Shown in pieces: positions 34,889 through 42,668 of a DNA stretch of 64,000 bases. The notes beneath the pieces are model-generated. The model did no database searches. It was given only the letters and a program-made list of their open reading frames with translations, and had not been told where the DNA came from. The translations under genes were made by a program, and so were the position numbers. The stretch is from positions 62,001 to 126,000 of the forward strand of contig JAEUTO010000004.1 in NCBI GenBank assembly GCA_016787785.1, in the 5' to 3' direction. Each line of letters starts with the position of its first letter. Within the stretch, counting starts at the first letter, position 1. Source of the stretch: Bacteroidia bacterium. GTDB taxonomy: Bacteria > Bacteroidota > Bacteroidia > B-17B0 > Aurantibacillaceae.

Positions 34889-35297
34889 TCAAGTTACATT
34901 TTTAAGCGCTAATGCGCAAAAAAAATGGTCACAAGGCTGCTTTCTGGCGTTTCCTGTCAACAATGTTATTGCGTCTGTCGGATTTTCAACTTCGATAATT
35001 AACTTCTCGTATTTTTCGTCTTTGAGGACGACGATTATTGCTTTATTATTATCTATTACGTTCATAAATACTGTCGCACTGTCTTCAAATTGGTAAAATG
35101 TCCCTGCTGCAATTAAATAAGGAATGTAAGTTCCCTAACGCCCTTACGCTTTCCCATTTTTTGATTTGAACAGGGTCTGAATATGAATTTAAAATATGAT
35201 CGTTTAGTATTCGTAGCTCGCTTTTAAAAGCTAATACTTTATGAAGTCCTTTTACTTCAAAAACTCTTTCATTGTTGTCCCGCGTAATTTTGACCAT
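34889..35297 (-). pseudogene. Frameshifted gene of unknown function (about 120 codons)
   Basis: The first part runs from ATG at 35297 (MVKITRDNNERVFEVKGLHK) to KKWESVRALG in one frame. The natural continuation TYIPYLIAAGTFYQFEDSA... to EKLIIEVENPTDAITLL is in the next frame. Removing one G from the GGG near 35130 joins both into one smooth protein, so a one-base insertion (or a sequencing error in a homopolymer) broke the gene. The joined product looks like a small soluble domain with strands IIVVLKDEKYEKLIIEV, similar in my memory to uncharacterised Bacteroidota proteins of about 110-130 residues. It lies between two accessory genes and is probably relic DNA. Confidence 0.6.
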
Positions 35298-35375
35298 ATG
35301 TCGATACAATTTAATACGTACTCTTTTGCCAACTTTTAACTAATTAGTGGCTAAGCGCCAGTACTTTTACAAAGA

Positions 35376-38165
35376 CTATTTACAAACGTTAATTATCCCA
35401 GTCTTTTCAAATGCTTTTTTGTTATAAAAATTGCCAATCAGTTTATAAGTGTAAATATCATCTTTCACAATATGTCCTTTGTAACTTCCATCCCAAGTGT
35501 CATATTTATTCTCTAAAGTATGTAAAAGCTGTCCCCATCTGTTGTAGATATAACACGTAGAATTTTCAAAACATTCTCCGGCAATATACCAGGTATCATT
35601 TAAGCCATCGCTATTTGGTGTAAAGGCGTTAGGCACATAAATCAAGTTTTCATACAAATTATCGGGACTTATCCGCCTATTGAAATCACTTTTACAGCCA
35701 TAAATATTTGTTATAGTTAAAAATACAGTTTCTTCTTTATTTTGGTTTATAGGATAATAAAGTTCATTTGCATTCGATTTAAAATCACTATTTATATACC
35801 ATGTATAGGTTTTAATTAATGGATTATTTACTCCAATAATTCTATAATTATATATACAATCAATCAATACCGAGTCGGTGATAAAGCTAGCTTTTGTTAC
35901 TGGGTTAACCGTATAGTTAACGGTAGCTGTATTTTTACAACCAAAACTATTAAATCCTGTTAAACTTGCTGTGCCGCTTGCGGTTGGCGTAAAAGCCAAT
36001 GTAGTGTTGGTATAAGTTGAATTCCATAAATAACTACTAGCGCCGTTTGCAGTAAAAGCAAGTGGCTCACCATCACATACAATGGTCTTACCGGTTATCG
36101 TAACATTTGGCATGGGTGCAACATCCAAATTGTAAATGGTAGTTCCTAAACAGCCTGTGATAGTATTTAATCCAATAACTGTATATGTTGTTAACGTGAT
36201 TGGTGATGTAACTATTGAATTTGATACTATTGTTTGATTCCAGGTATATGTATTTGCACCCGTAACAGTTAACGCCGCGCTCTCATCCTTACAAATAACA
36301 GCTGGCCCATTTACACTAAGCTGTGGGTTTTGGTTGACTGTAATAGCAAATGAGGCAGTATTACTACAACCAGTTAATGTGTTCGTTCCCTTAACAGAGT
36401 AAATGCTATTTATAGTAGGGCTAACATTGATAGTGTCTCGAGTTTGATTGGTATTCCAAAAATAGCTATCGGCTCCAGTTACAATCAGTGTGGTACTTTT
36501 TCCACTGCAAATACTGCTAATACCATTAATGCTTAAGGTTGGTAAAGGGTCTACTGTAATAGTATATACTGCAGTATTCGTACAACCAAAAGCCGAATTC
36601 GAACCAACTATCGTGTAGCTTGAAGTAGAAGATGGTGTAATTAATAGGGTTGATGTATTGGCGCCGTTATTCCATGTATATGTCGTAGCGCCAGATGCCT
36701 GTAGAGTGCTACTTTGTCCTGCGCATAATTTGTTAATGCCACTAATACTAACTATAGGCATATTGTTAACTGTAATAGTTTGCACTGCAATATTGGTACA
36801 GCCGTTAAGTGCATTTGTACCTATTACAGAATAAACACTGGTTACAGTAGGACTTATATTTAAAGTGGCTAAAGTTGAATTATTATTCCATAAATAAGAA
36901 TTTGCGCCGCTTACTGTTATTGTTGCTGTTTGTCCAACACAAATAAATAAACTCCCACTAATTGAAACTGCGGGAGCTGCAGTATTACTAAATACAGATA
37001 CGGTTGCAGTTGATGAACATCCATTAATTGGATTGGTAGCTGTTAGAGTGTAAATGCCTCCAACACTTACAGTAGGTGTTGGGATATTTGATACAAAGCC
37101 TAATGGTCCAGCCCAATTAAATGTAACTGATGGAGTTGTAGAACTTCCATTAAGTGCCACATTTGGCGTAGCACATGTAATCGTTTTATTAGATCCAGCA
37201 CTTACATTGGGTAGATTTTTAATAACGGTTATTACAACTGGCACTGTATATGTACAATTAAAGTTATCGGTGTAGGAATAAGTATAGGTCGTATTAGCGG
37301 TTGGGCTGACTATGGGGTTAGCAATATTATTATTAAAATTCAAACTGGCAGCCGGGCTCCAGTTCGGGTTTACACAAGGTGGGTATTTATTAGAATTTAA
37401 TTGTGATGTTGGCGTTAAGCAAGTTAATAATGTTGGTGTTGCTGAAGCCGTTGGATCATACATCGTGGCTAAATAGTTTATTTCAGACGTATTCAAAGCT
37501 CTGTTATAAATGCGCAATTCATCTATTGCGCCATTATAAAATGTTGTCCCGTCTACACCTAAACATCCGCCGCCGCTTATCGTTAAGGTACAGTTAGGGT
37601 TAACCAAATTAGCAACTCCTGCAGTTGAGGCCTGGCTATCTAAAACACCATTATAATACGAGGTTAACGTATTACCCTGTCTAACCACAGTTAAGTGCGT
37701 CCAACAGCTATTGGGAAGCGATTGGCCAACAGTAGAATAGTCAAAGCCCAAAGTCCCCATTTCAACCCCCACTACTGACGATGAAACTCTAATATCAAAA
37801 GCATTAACTGGCAAACAACCCGCCCCAGGAGTGCGTTTTGTAATAAAGCCCATAAGCTGGCTAGTTGCTGGCGGAACGCGATACCAAACACTAATCGAAA
37901 AGTCTGCTGTATTAAAAATACCATTTATAGCATTGTTAAAAATGATGCTATTGTTTATACCATTAAATTGCAATGCATTGCCCTTTTTACCGCAAATACT
38001 TTGTATTGGATTTGATAATGTACCATGAAAAGCGCTAGCGGTACTATCAAAGGCATTTCCGCCATCAAATGCATAATGTCCAACTAAGCCTGAGCCTATG
38101 TTCACCTGCGCATAACAACTTATGGATAGAAATGTTAAAAATAAATATAGTGTTCTCAAGTTCAT
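35376..38165 (-). CDS. T9SS type B (CHU_C) protein with LamG and Ig-like domains
   Basis: A 929-residue secreted protein. After the signal peptide comes a concanavalin/LamG-like domain (about residues 25-235, with GLVGHYAFDGGNAFDSTASAFHG start and DELRIYNRALNTSEI end). A PKD/Ig-like array with six or more VSISG-x-C-GQ-ATITVSGANSYLWN units follows. The C-terminus is a gliding-motility type CHU_C domain (VPNAFTPNSDGLNDTW ... YNRWGQLLHT ... DDIYTYKLIG), which is the type B sorting signal of the type IX system. It likely binds glycans or is a cell-surface adhesin. The start is ATG at 38165, and a strong shared promoter is at 38183-38237. Confidence 0.87.
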   Translation of the reverse strand: MNLRTLYLFLTFLSISCYAQVNIGSGLVGHYAFDGGNAFDSTASAFHGTLSNPIQSICGKKGNALQFNGINNSIIFNNAINGIFNTADFSISVWYRVPPATSQLMGFITKRTPGAGCLPVNAFDIRVSSSVVGVEMGTLGFDYSTVGQSLPNSCWTHLTVVRQGNTLTSYYNGVLDSQASTAGVANLVNPNCTLTISGGGCLGVDGTTFYNGAIDELRIYNRALNTSEINYLATMYDPTASATPTLLTCLTPTSQLNSNKYPPCVNPNWSPAASLNFNNNIANPIVSPTANTTYTYSYTDNFNCTYTVPVVITVIKNLPNVSAGSNKTITCATPNVALNGSSTTPSVTFNWAGPLGFVSNIPTPTVSVGGIYTLTATNPINGCSSTATVSVFSNTAAPAVSISGSLFICVGQTATITVSGANSYLWNNNSTLATLNISPTVTSVYSVIGTNALNGCTNIAVQTITVNNMPIVSISGINKLCAGQSSTLQASGATTYTWNNGANTSTLLITPSSTSSYTIVGSNSAFGCTNTAVYTITVDPLPTLSINGISSICSGKSTTLIVTGADSYFWNTNQTRDTINVSPTINSIYSVKGTNTLTGCSNTASFAITVNQNPQLSVNGPAVICKDESAALTVTGANTYTWNQTIVSNSIVTSPITLTTYTVIGLNTITGCLGTTIYNLDVAPMPNVTITGKTIVCDGEPLAFTANGASSYLWNSTYTNTTLAFTPTASGTASLTGFNSFGCKNTATVNYTVNPVTKASFITDSVLIDCIYNYRIIGVNNPLIKTYTWYINSDFKSNANELYYPINQNKEETVFLTITNIYGCKSDFNRRISPDNLYENLIYVPNAFTPNSDGLNDTWYIAGECFENSTCYIYNRWGQLLHTLENKYDTWDGSYKGHIVKDDIYTYKLIGNFYNKKAFEKTGIINVCK

Positions 38166-38182
38166 ATTACAATTGTTTTATA

Positions 38183-38237
38183 CAAAGTTATATCGCTAAA
38201 AAGCTAGCTCCACGCCGTTAAATAAGCAAACTGTCAC
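38183..38237 (-). promoter_or_regulatory. Shared accessory promoter, copy for the LamG/CHU_C gene
   Basis: Minus strand: GTGACA (38237-38232), 6 nt, TTATTTAACGG (38225-38215), exactly 24 nt, TAACTTTG (38190-38183). The GTnACAGTTTGC flank is nearly the same as at 32526-32580. Confidence 0.8.
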
Positions 38238-38360
38238 ATTTAGTGAGGCATCCTTTCAAATGATTGAGGAGTAATTTGAATTGAGTAAAAAAACAAAGAA
38301 GTAATTATTGATGATCAAATGAGTTGTAGCCTAAAAAAAGCGTAAGGATTTTTTACAGAT

Positions 38361-38386
38361 CCACCTAAATTACTGCCGTTAAATAA
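38361..38386 (+). promoter_or_regulatory. Orphan CCGTTAAATAA element paired with ATCCACCTAAA
   Basis: CCGTTAAATAA (38376-38386) is preceded by ATCCACCTAAA a few bases upstream on the plus strand. The same pair occurs at 42547-42574. Neither has a -7 box at the 24-nt position in the reverse direction, and both are in divergent gaps upstream of a plus-strand gene. Confidence 0.4.
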
Positions 38387-38463
38387 ATAAAATGTCCTTT
38401 TTGATATTGCTGTTCAATATAAAATTGATTAGTGCGTTAATCGAAAAGAAAAAAATTATAACC

Positions 38464-38670
38464 ATGAAAAACGTCAAATTAATAATTCTGTATTCTATTG
38501 TTTTTATCTTCAGCTCGTGTAAAAAAAACTATCAGTGCCAGTGTGTCAATGTTATAAAATCTGGTCAAAATGATAGCTTAACTATAAATTATAGTGAGTA
38601 TCAAAAAAAGACTGCTAACAAAGCTTGCACAGATTTTAGCGATTCATTCAGAGATTGCAAATTAAAATAA
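38464..38670 (+). CDS. Small Cys-rich lipoprotein
   Basis: A 68-residue predicted lipoprotein: signal sequence MKNVKLIILYSIVFIFSSC, then CKKNYQCQCVN, a polar middle (YSEYQKKTANKAC) and a C-terminal DCKLK. The frame is open upstream to 38392, but the ATG at 38464 is the only one that starts a signal peptide. Same plan as the lipoproteins at 27321-27611 and 38690-38902: lipidated Cys, CxC pair shortly after, lysine-rich stretch, further Cys. Function unknown. It is followed after 19 bp by the next family member, so the two form an operon. Confidence 0.7.
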   Translation: MKNVKLIILYSIVFIFSSCKKNYQCQCVNVIKSGQNDSLTINYSEYQKKTANKACTDFSDSFRDCKLK

Positions 38671-38689
38671 CCTTAAAATTAATATAATT

Positions 38690-38902
38690 ATGAAAAAACA
38701 CATTTTAAAAATTTCGACAGTTTTAACGCTATTAATAACTCAAGCTGCTTGCCGAAAAACATACACCTGTCAATGCTCATCTAATTCTAGTAATGGATCT
38801 GCTAGTACAGTAAGTACGAGTCAGGTAAAGGCTTTAAGCAAAGAGAAAGCTAAAACAAGATGTTCCGGTACATGCAATAATGGAGTTCTTAGTGTAAAAT
38901 AA
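38690..38902 (+). CDS. Small Cys-rich lipoprotein
   Basis: A 70-residue predicted lipoprotein (MKKHILKISTVLTLLITQAAC signal), then CRKTYTCQCSS, a Ser/Thr-rich linker and KEKAKTRCSGTCNNG. It has six cysteines including the lipidated one. Tandem, diverged copy of the preceding gene, 19 bp apart, and related to the 96-residue gene at 27321. The conserved CxC plus KKAxxxC pattern suggests one small fold with disulfides. Function unknown. Confidence 0.7.
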   Translation: MKKHILKISTVLTLLITQAACRKTYTCQCSSNSSNGSASTVSTSQVKALSKEKAKTRCSGTCNNGVLSVK

Positions 38903-39083
38903 ACTATTTTTAACCAAGTAGTTCCCCCAACTCATTACCTAGGAACTAAAAGCGCCACTCTTTTTATAGATAGGTAGATTTGATACACAAAAAAATAGAA
39001 TAATTGCAACGCATTCTTCTAAATGTACTTTGTATTTGATTATTTGTATCCGCATCAACTTAATTTCTTTAGATATTAATCAA

Positions 39084-39701
39084 TCAAAGTCTATATGCAA
39101 TAGACAGCAATACAAGCCTGTTATCTAAACCTATATTTATATTTTGAGAGATAGTATTTGAGTTTAAAGGTACATTGCTTTTGTATTCATGGTAATTGTA
39201 ATTTATAGTTGGATTTACTTCTGCCGTAATTAAGATGTTAGAATTCAAATTAAGGATTATGCCCAAGGAATAAGGGATAGAACACCTATACGTTTGTGCC
39301 ACAGTTTTTTGTTGATTAACTATAATCGCTGGGTCTTGTTGCCTCGAAATGGTTTTTTGATATATAAAACTCAGGCTCGGCCCATGATATAAAGAGATTT
39401 TTTTATTTAGATGTTTTCTAAATTCACTTCCAAATTCTAGTCCGGCAGAATGACTAAAGTTTTCAGTTGGAAAGTTTGAATACTGCAATACTTGAGAGTT
39501 CTTTGAAACCATAAGACTAACAAGCCCTATTTTAAAATAGATCTCTCTACTTACTTGGCGTTTGTATTTTAACTGTAATGTAACGGGCGAAAAGTCTGTA
39601 AACGTCAAGTGATATTCTTTTATTTTACTGATCACAGAATCTTGCGCACAATCGGATAAACTATAAACCAAAATAAAAACAAATACAATAAATATCTTCA
39701 T
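39084..39701 (-). CDS. Outer-membrane beta-barrel-like protein
   Basis: A 205-residue protein with a signal peptide (MKIFIVFVFILVYSLSDCAQ) and an alternating hydrophobic/polar pattern of about eight strands, for example VTLQLKYKRQV, IYFKIGLVSLM, ISLYHGPSLSFIY, SIPYSLGIILNLN, ILITAEVNPTINYNY and VLLSIAYRL at the C-terminus. This fits a small outer-membrane beta-barrel. No family-specific motif. It is separated from the T9SS genes by 129 bp and shows no shared promoter element. Role unknown. Confidence 0.65.
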   Translation of the reverse strand: MKIFIVFVFILVYSLSDCAQDSVISKIKEYHLTFTDFSPVTLQLKYKRQVSREIYFKIGLVSLMVSKNSQVLQYSNFPTENFSHSAGLEFGSEFRKHLNKKISLYHGPSLSFIYQKTISRQQDPAIIVNQQKTVAQTYRCSIPYSLGIILNLNSNILITAEVNPTINYNYHEYKSNVPLNSNTISQNINIGLDNRLVLLSIAYRL

Positions 39702-39830
39702 AATGTTTCTTCGTATTGCAAACGCAATTAATTTTTATTTATACAAAATAAGTAATTGTTCTTTAACACTTTTTTAGTTACCATCCGTTCCTTTATAACT
39801 TTTTATATTGTTTATTTATGCCAATAGAAA

Positions 39831-40739
39831 TTATTTTTTTACAATTTTTCTACTTGCTACTGCAAAATTATTTTCATTCTTTAATTGTAAAATATATAAC
39901 CCGGAACTTAAATGAGATACATCAATAGTTTCCTTAACAGTAAGCATTGGTTGTTCAATTAATATTTTACCGTAACTATCTATAATCGTTATAGTATACT
40001 TGCCAGTGTTTTCTACAACGACATTCAATAAATCTTCAGTTGGATTTGGAAATAATTGCACATTAAAATCATTTTTTAATTCATTTATTCCTACCCAATT
40101 ATTGCAAGCTATTGGAAAAACAGGGTTTTTAGAATATAGCAATATATTGTTTTGCTTATATTCTATTAGTTTTAAATTAGTCTCACAAAAATCACCAAAA
40201 CAAATCAATGGAAAAAATGGATGTATATCATTTCCAATACCTTCTATAGCATACATATTATCACTGTAGTTATTGGCAGGCGGGTCAATGGTATAGGTAA
40301 TTGATTGGGTTAAACGGGCAACGTTCTGATAATTTACCGATTGCGTGTAGGTTACTTTCGCAATCGTACTATCATAGGTTCCCAAATTATAAGCCATCGT
40401 ATAGTCGCTTACAGGGCTTATACTAAAATCATACATCAGTTTTTCTGTTTCTACGCAACTTGTAGTTTTTCTGATGTAAACTCTTTTACCATTAATCCTA
40501 ATATATCCCTTTGTTTGGCAATTACTATTCAAATAATCACATTCAATGGCTTCAATATAGGTTTTTCCACAAATGTTTACAGTGCCCCCATATTTCCAAT
40601 TATAAGCTTCACAATTAGCTGTAAAAAAATTCCACACGCCAACTTTCCAACTAGGATTATCAGAAATGGACGGAAACGATTGACTTTTAATTTTCATACA
40701 AATAATCATAACTAAAAAAAAACAAATTCTCTTTTTCAT
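39831..40739 (-). CDS. T9SS-exported protein of unknown function
   Basis: A 302-residue protein with a signal peptide (MKKRICFFLVMIICMKIKSQ), a central 190-residue region with several cysteines (CEAYNWKYGGTVNICGK, CDYLNSNC, CFGDFC) that I do not assign to a family, and a type A sorting domain (VQLFPNPTEDLLNV ... SSGLYILQLKNE ... SRKIVKK). The cysteine-rich middle resembles many Bacteroidota secreted proteins of unknown role. It begins 18 bp after the end of the DFDPS-repeat gene on the same strand, so both are probably transcribed from the promoter at 42431-42485. Confidence 0.75.
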   Translation of the reverse strand: MKKRICFFLVMIICMKIKSQSFPSISDNPSWKVGVWNFFTANCEAYNWKYGGTVNICGKTYIEAIECDYLNSNCQTKGYIRINGKRVYIRKTTSCVETEKLMYDFSISPVSDYTMAYNLGTYDSTIAKVTYTQSVNYQNVARLTQSITYTIDPPANNYSDNMYAIEGIGNDIHPFFPLICFGDFCETNLKLIEYKQNNILLYSKNPVFPIACNNWVGINELKNDFNVQLFPNPTEDLLNVVVENTGKYTITIIDSYGKILIEQPMLTVKETIDVSHLSSGLYILQLKNENNFAVASRKIVKK

Positions 40740-40757
40740 GGTTTTATAAGTATTAAG

Positions 40758-42413
40758 TTAATATTTCATTATTTTTTTAATTGTAACGCCACTATCCTGT
40801 GTGTAAATTCTAATAAAATAGTACCCTCCATCTATCAAATGAATGTCGACACTCGCTTCTTTTATCGGACTCAAATCTTTTTTTAATACCACTTCACCCA
40901 ATAAATTAATCACTTCTACTTTTACAATTTCTGACGATGAGAGTATATTAACATCATTAATAACAGGGTTAGGGTAAATTTGAATAGTTTCTTCATTAAA
41001 AGTATTCTCATTTATTTTGGTGGCAGTGGTTTGTGTGTATTTACAAATAAATATTTCATCAGTTGGTGCAAAAGAATTAGTAACCGCGGCTACGCCGTTA
41101 CTTGGATCAAAATCGCACGAGTTGCTTTGAAAAGAGCCAGTTAAATAAATAGTTGTATTATTTAGTGCTATCGAATTTCCCTGTTCGGAGGCTGTTCCCC
41201 CCATATTCACGGCTAATAGATAATTGCCATTCAAATCATACTTAGCAATGTATAAATCCCCCATACCTGTCGAGGTAATAGTTGCAACGCCGGCAGCAGA
41301 TGGATCGAAATCTACAGTTTCATAAAACCAACCGGTGACATACACATTGTTTGAATTATCAATTGCCAATCCTAATCCGGTATCATTATTTACACCGCCT
41401 ATGCTTTTTGCCCATATAAAAGTGCCGGTTGGTGTAAATTTTGTAATAAACATATCCGAGCCACCTAGTGATGTAAGATTACTTATCCCTCCCGAAGGAT
41501 CAAAATCCACTGTCGACCTGTAATCCCCACAGATATATAAATCGCCTAGTCCATCTACGGCAACTGAGTGTCCATAATCGTTAGCACTAGCGCTACCAAA
41601 ACTCTTTGCCCAATTATAATTACCATTTGTGTCATAACTAGCTATAAAAACATCCCCATCTATACCACTGGTAGTAGCTAGGTTGGCGGTCGAAGCCGAC
41701 GGATCAAAATCAACAATTCCCCTAAAATAACCAGTCAAGTATATGTTACCGTTGTTATAAACAATACATTCACCATTTTCAGAATAAGCACCACTAATCA
41801 TTTTTTCCCATTGTAATGTTCCGCCTATATCATATTTTCTAATAAAAATATCTCCTCCGTTTGAATTACCTGTAGTATAAGCATTTCCTACTAAATCTAA
41901 AGTTATAGAATAGCCTCCATCACCATTTACTAACCCCGCACTTTTAGACCACACATAATTTCCATTGTTGTCATACTTTGCAATAAAAAAATCAGAGGCC
42001 CCAACGGAAGTCATATTCGCTAAACCTACTGAAGGGTCAAAATCTACTGTATAAAAAAAATAGCCAGTTACTAGTATATTACCTGCGTTGTCAATAGCTA
42101 TTGATTGGGCACTTTCACTTCCGGTGCCTCCAATGCTTTTTGCCCAAACATAATTACCGCTTGAATTATATTTTGCTAAAAAAAAATCTTCGTTACCATT
42201 TGACGTCAAATTAGCAATTCCTGCCGATGGGTCAAAATCTACAGTTAATCTAAATTTACCGCAAACATATACATTACCGCTAAAATCTTCCTTAATGCAA
42301 TACCCGGCTTCCGAACCTGAATTGCCAATACCCTTTGCCCATTGGTAGTTTATACTTTGTGCCAAAATCAATTTTTGCAAAACAAACAACAATATAAACG
42401 CCAACTTTCTCAT
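40758..42413 (-). CDS. T9SS-exported DFDPS-repeat (beta-propeller-like) protein
   Basis: A 551-residue protein. A signal peptide (MRKLAFILLFVLQKLILAQ) precedes about eight repeats of the form WAKSIGG-x-x-x-Ex(G)xSIAxDxxGNIxVTGYFxxTVDFDPSxGxANLTS...DFFIAKYDxxGNYVWAK. A type A sorting domain (IYPNPVINDVNI to KKIMKY) follows. Repeat unit and register match the propeller of the 20385-22361 gene, so they are paralogues; this one lacks the PKD domain. The ATG at 42413 is preferred over an upstream in-frame start at 42485 because it begins the signal peptide. The ligand is unknown. Confidence 0.85.
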   Translation of the reverse strand: MRKLAFILLFVLQKLILAQSINYQWAKGIGNSGSEAGYCIKEDFSGNVYVCGKFRLTVDFDPSAGIANLTSNGNEDFFLAKYNSSGNYVWAKSIGGTGSESAQSIAIDNAGNILVTGYFFYTVDFDPSVGLANMTSVGASDFFIAKYDNNGNYVWSKSAGLVNGDGGYSITLDLVGNAYTTGNSNGGDIFIRKYDIGGTLQWEKMISGAYSENGECIVYNNGNIYLTGYFRGIVDFDPSASTANLATTSGIDGDVFIASYDTNGNYNWAKSFGSASANDYGHSVAVDGLGDLYICGDYRSTVDFDPSGGISNLTSLGGSDMFITKFTPTGTFIWAKSIGGVNNDTGLGLAIDNSNNVYVTGWFYETVDFDPSAAGVATITSTGMGDLYIAKYDLNGNYLLAVNMGGTASEQGNSIALNNTTIYLTGSFQSNSCDFDPSNGVAAVTNSFAPTDEIFICKYTQTTATKINENTFNEETIQIYPNPVINDVNILSSSEIVKVEVINLLGEVVLKKDLSPIKEASVDIHLIDGGYYFIRIYTQDSGVTIKKIMKY

Positions 42414-42430
42414 ATAAATTACTTTATAAA

Positions 42431-42485
42431 TAAAATTAAAAAACACTAATGGGATATTAACACCATTAAATAAATTATTTAGCAC
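42431..42485 (-). promoter_or_regulatory. Shared accessory promoter, copy for the DFDPS operon
   Basis: Minus strand: GTGCTA (42485-42480), 6 nt, TTATTTAATGG (42473-42463), exactly 24 nt, TAATTTTA (42438-42431, one mismatch). Confidence 0.65.
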
Positions 42486-42546
42486 AATGCAGATTGCGTA
42501 TAGCTATATTTTTTAATTGAGAGAATACTTTTTGACTATCTATAAA

Positions 42547-42574
42547 ATCCACCTAAAAACAAGCCGTTAAATAA
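42547..42574 (+). promoter_or_regulatory. Orphan CCGTTAAATAA element paired with ATCCACCTAAA
   Basis: ATCCACCTAAA (42547-42557), then CCGTTAAATAA (42564-42574), followed 6 nt later by TGTAAC, i.e. GTTACA on the other strand. It lies about 95 bp upstream of the histidine kinase gene and 100 bp behind the promoter of the DFDPS operon, with no -7 box at the 24-nt place. Confidence 0.4.
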
Positions 42575-42668
42575 CTATTCTGTAACAAAATTCAATTATC
42601 TATACCTATAATTAATTGCGTTTGAATTTAAATGTATAAAAAACACATATTTTGCTTATTTTTAAGTA

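Noticed and set aside
34881-35096. 71-residue plus-strand open frame
   Set aside because: It is the antisense of the second half of the frameshifted minus-strand gene, which has better coding character.
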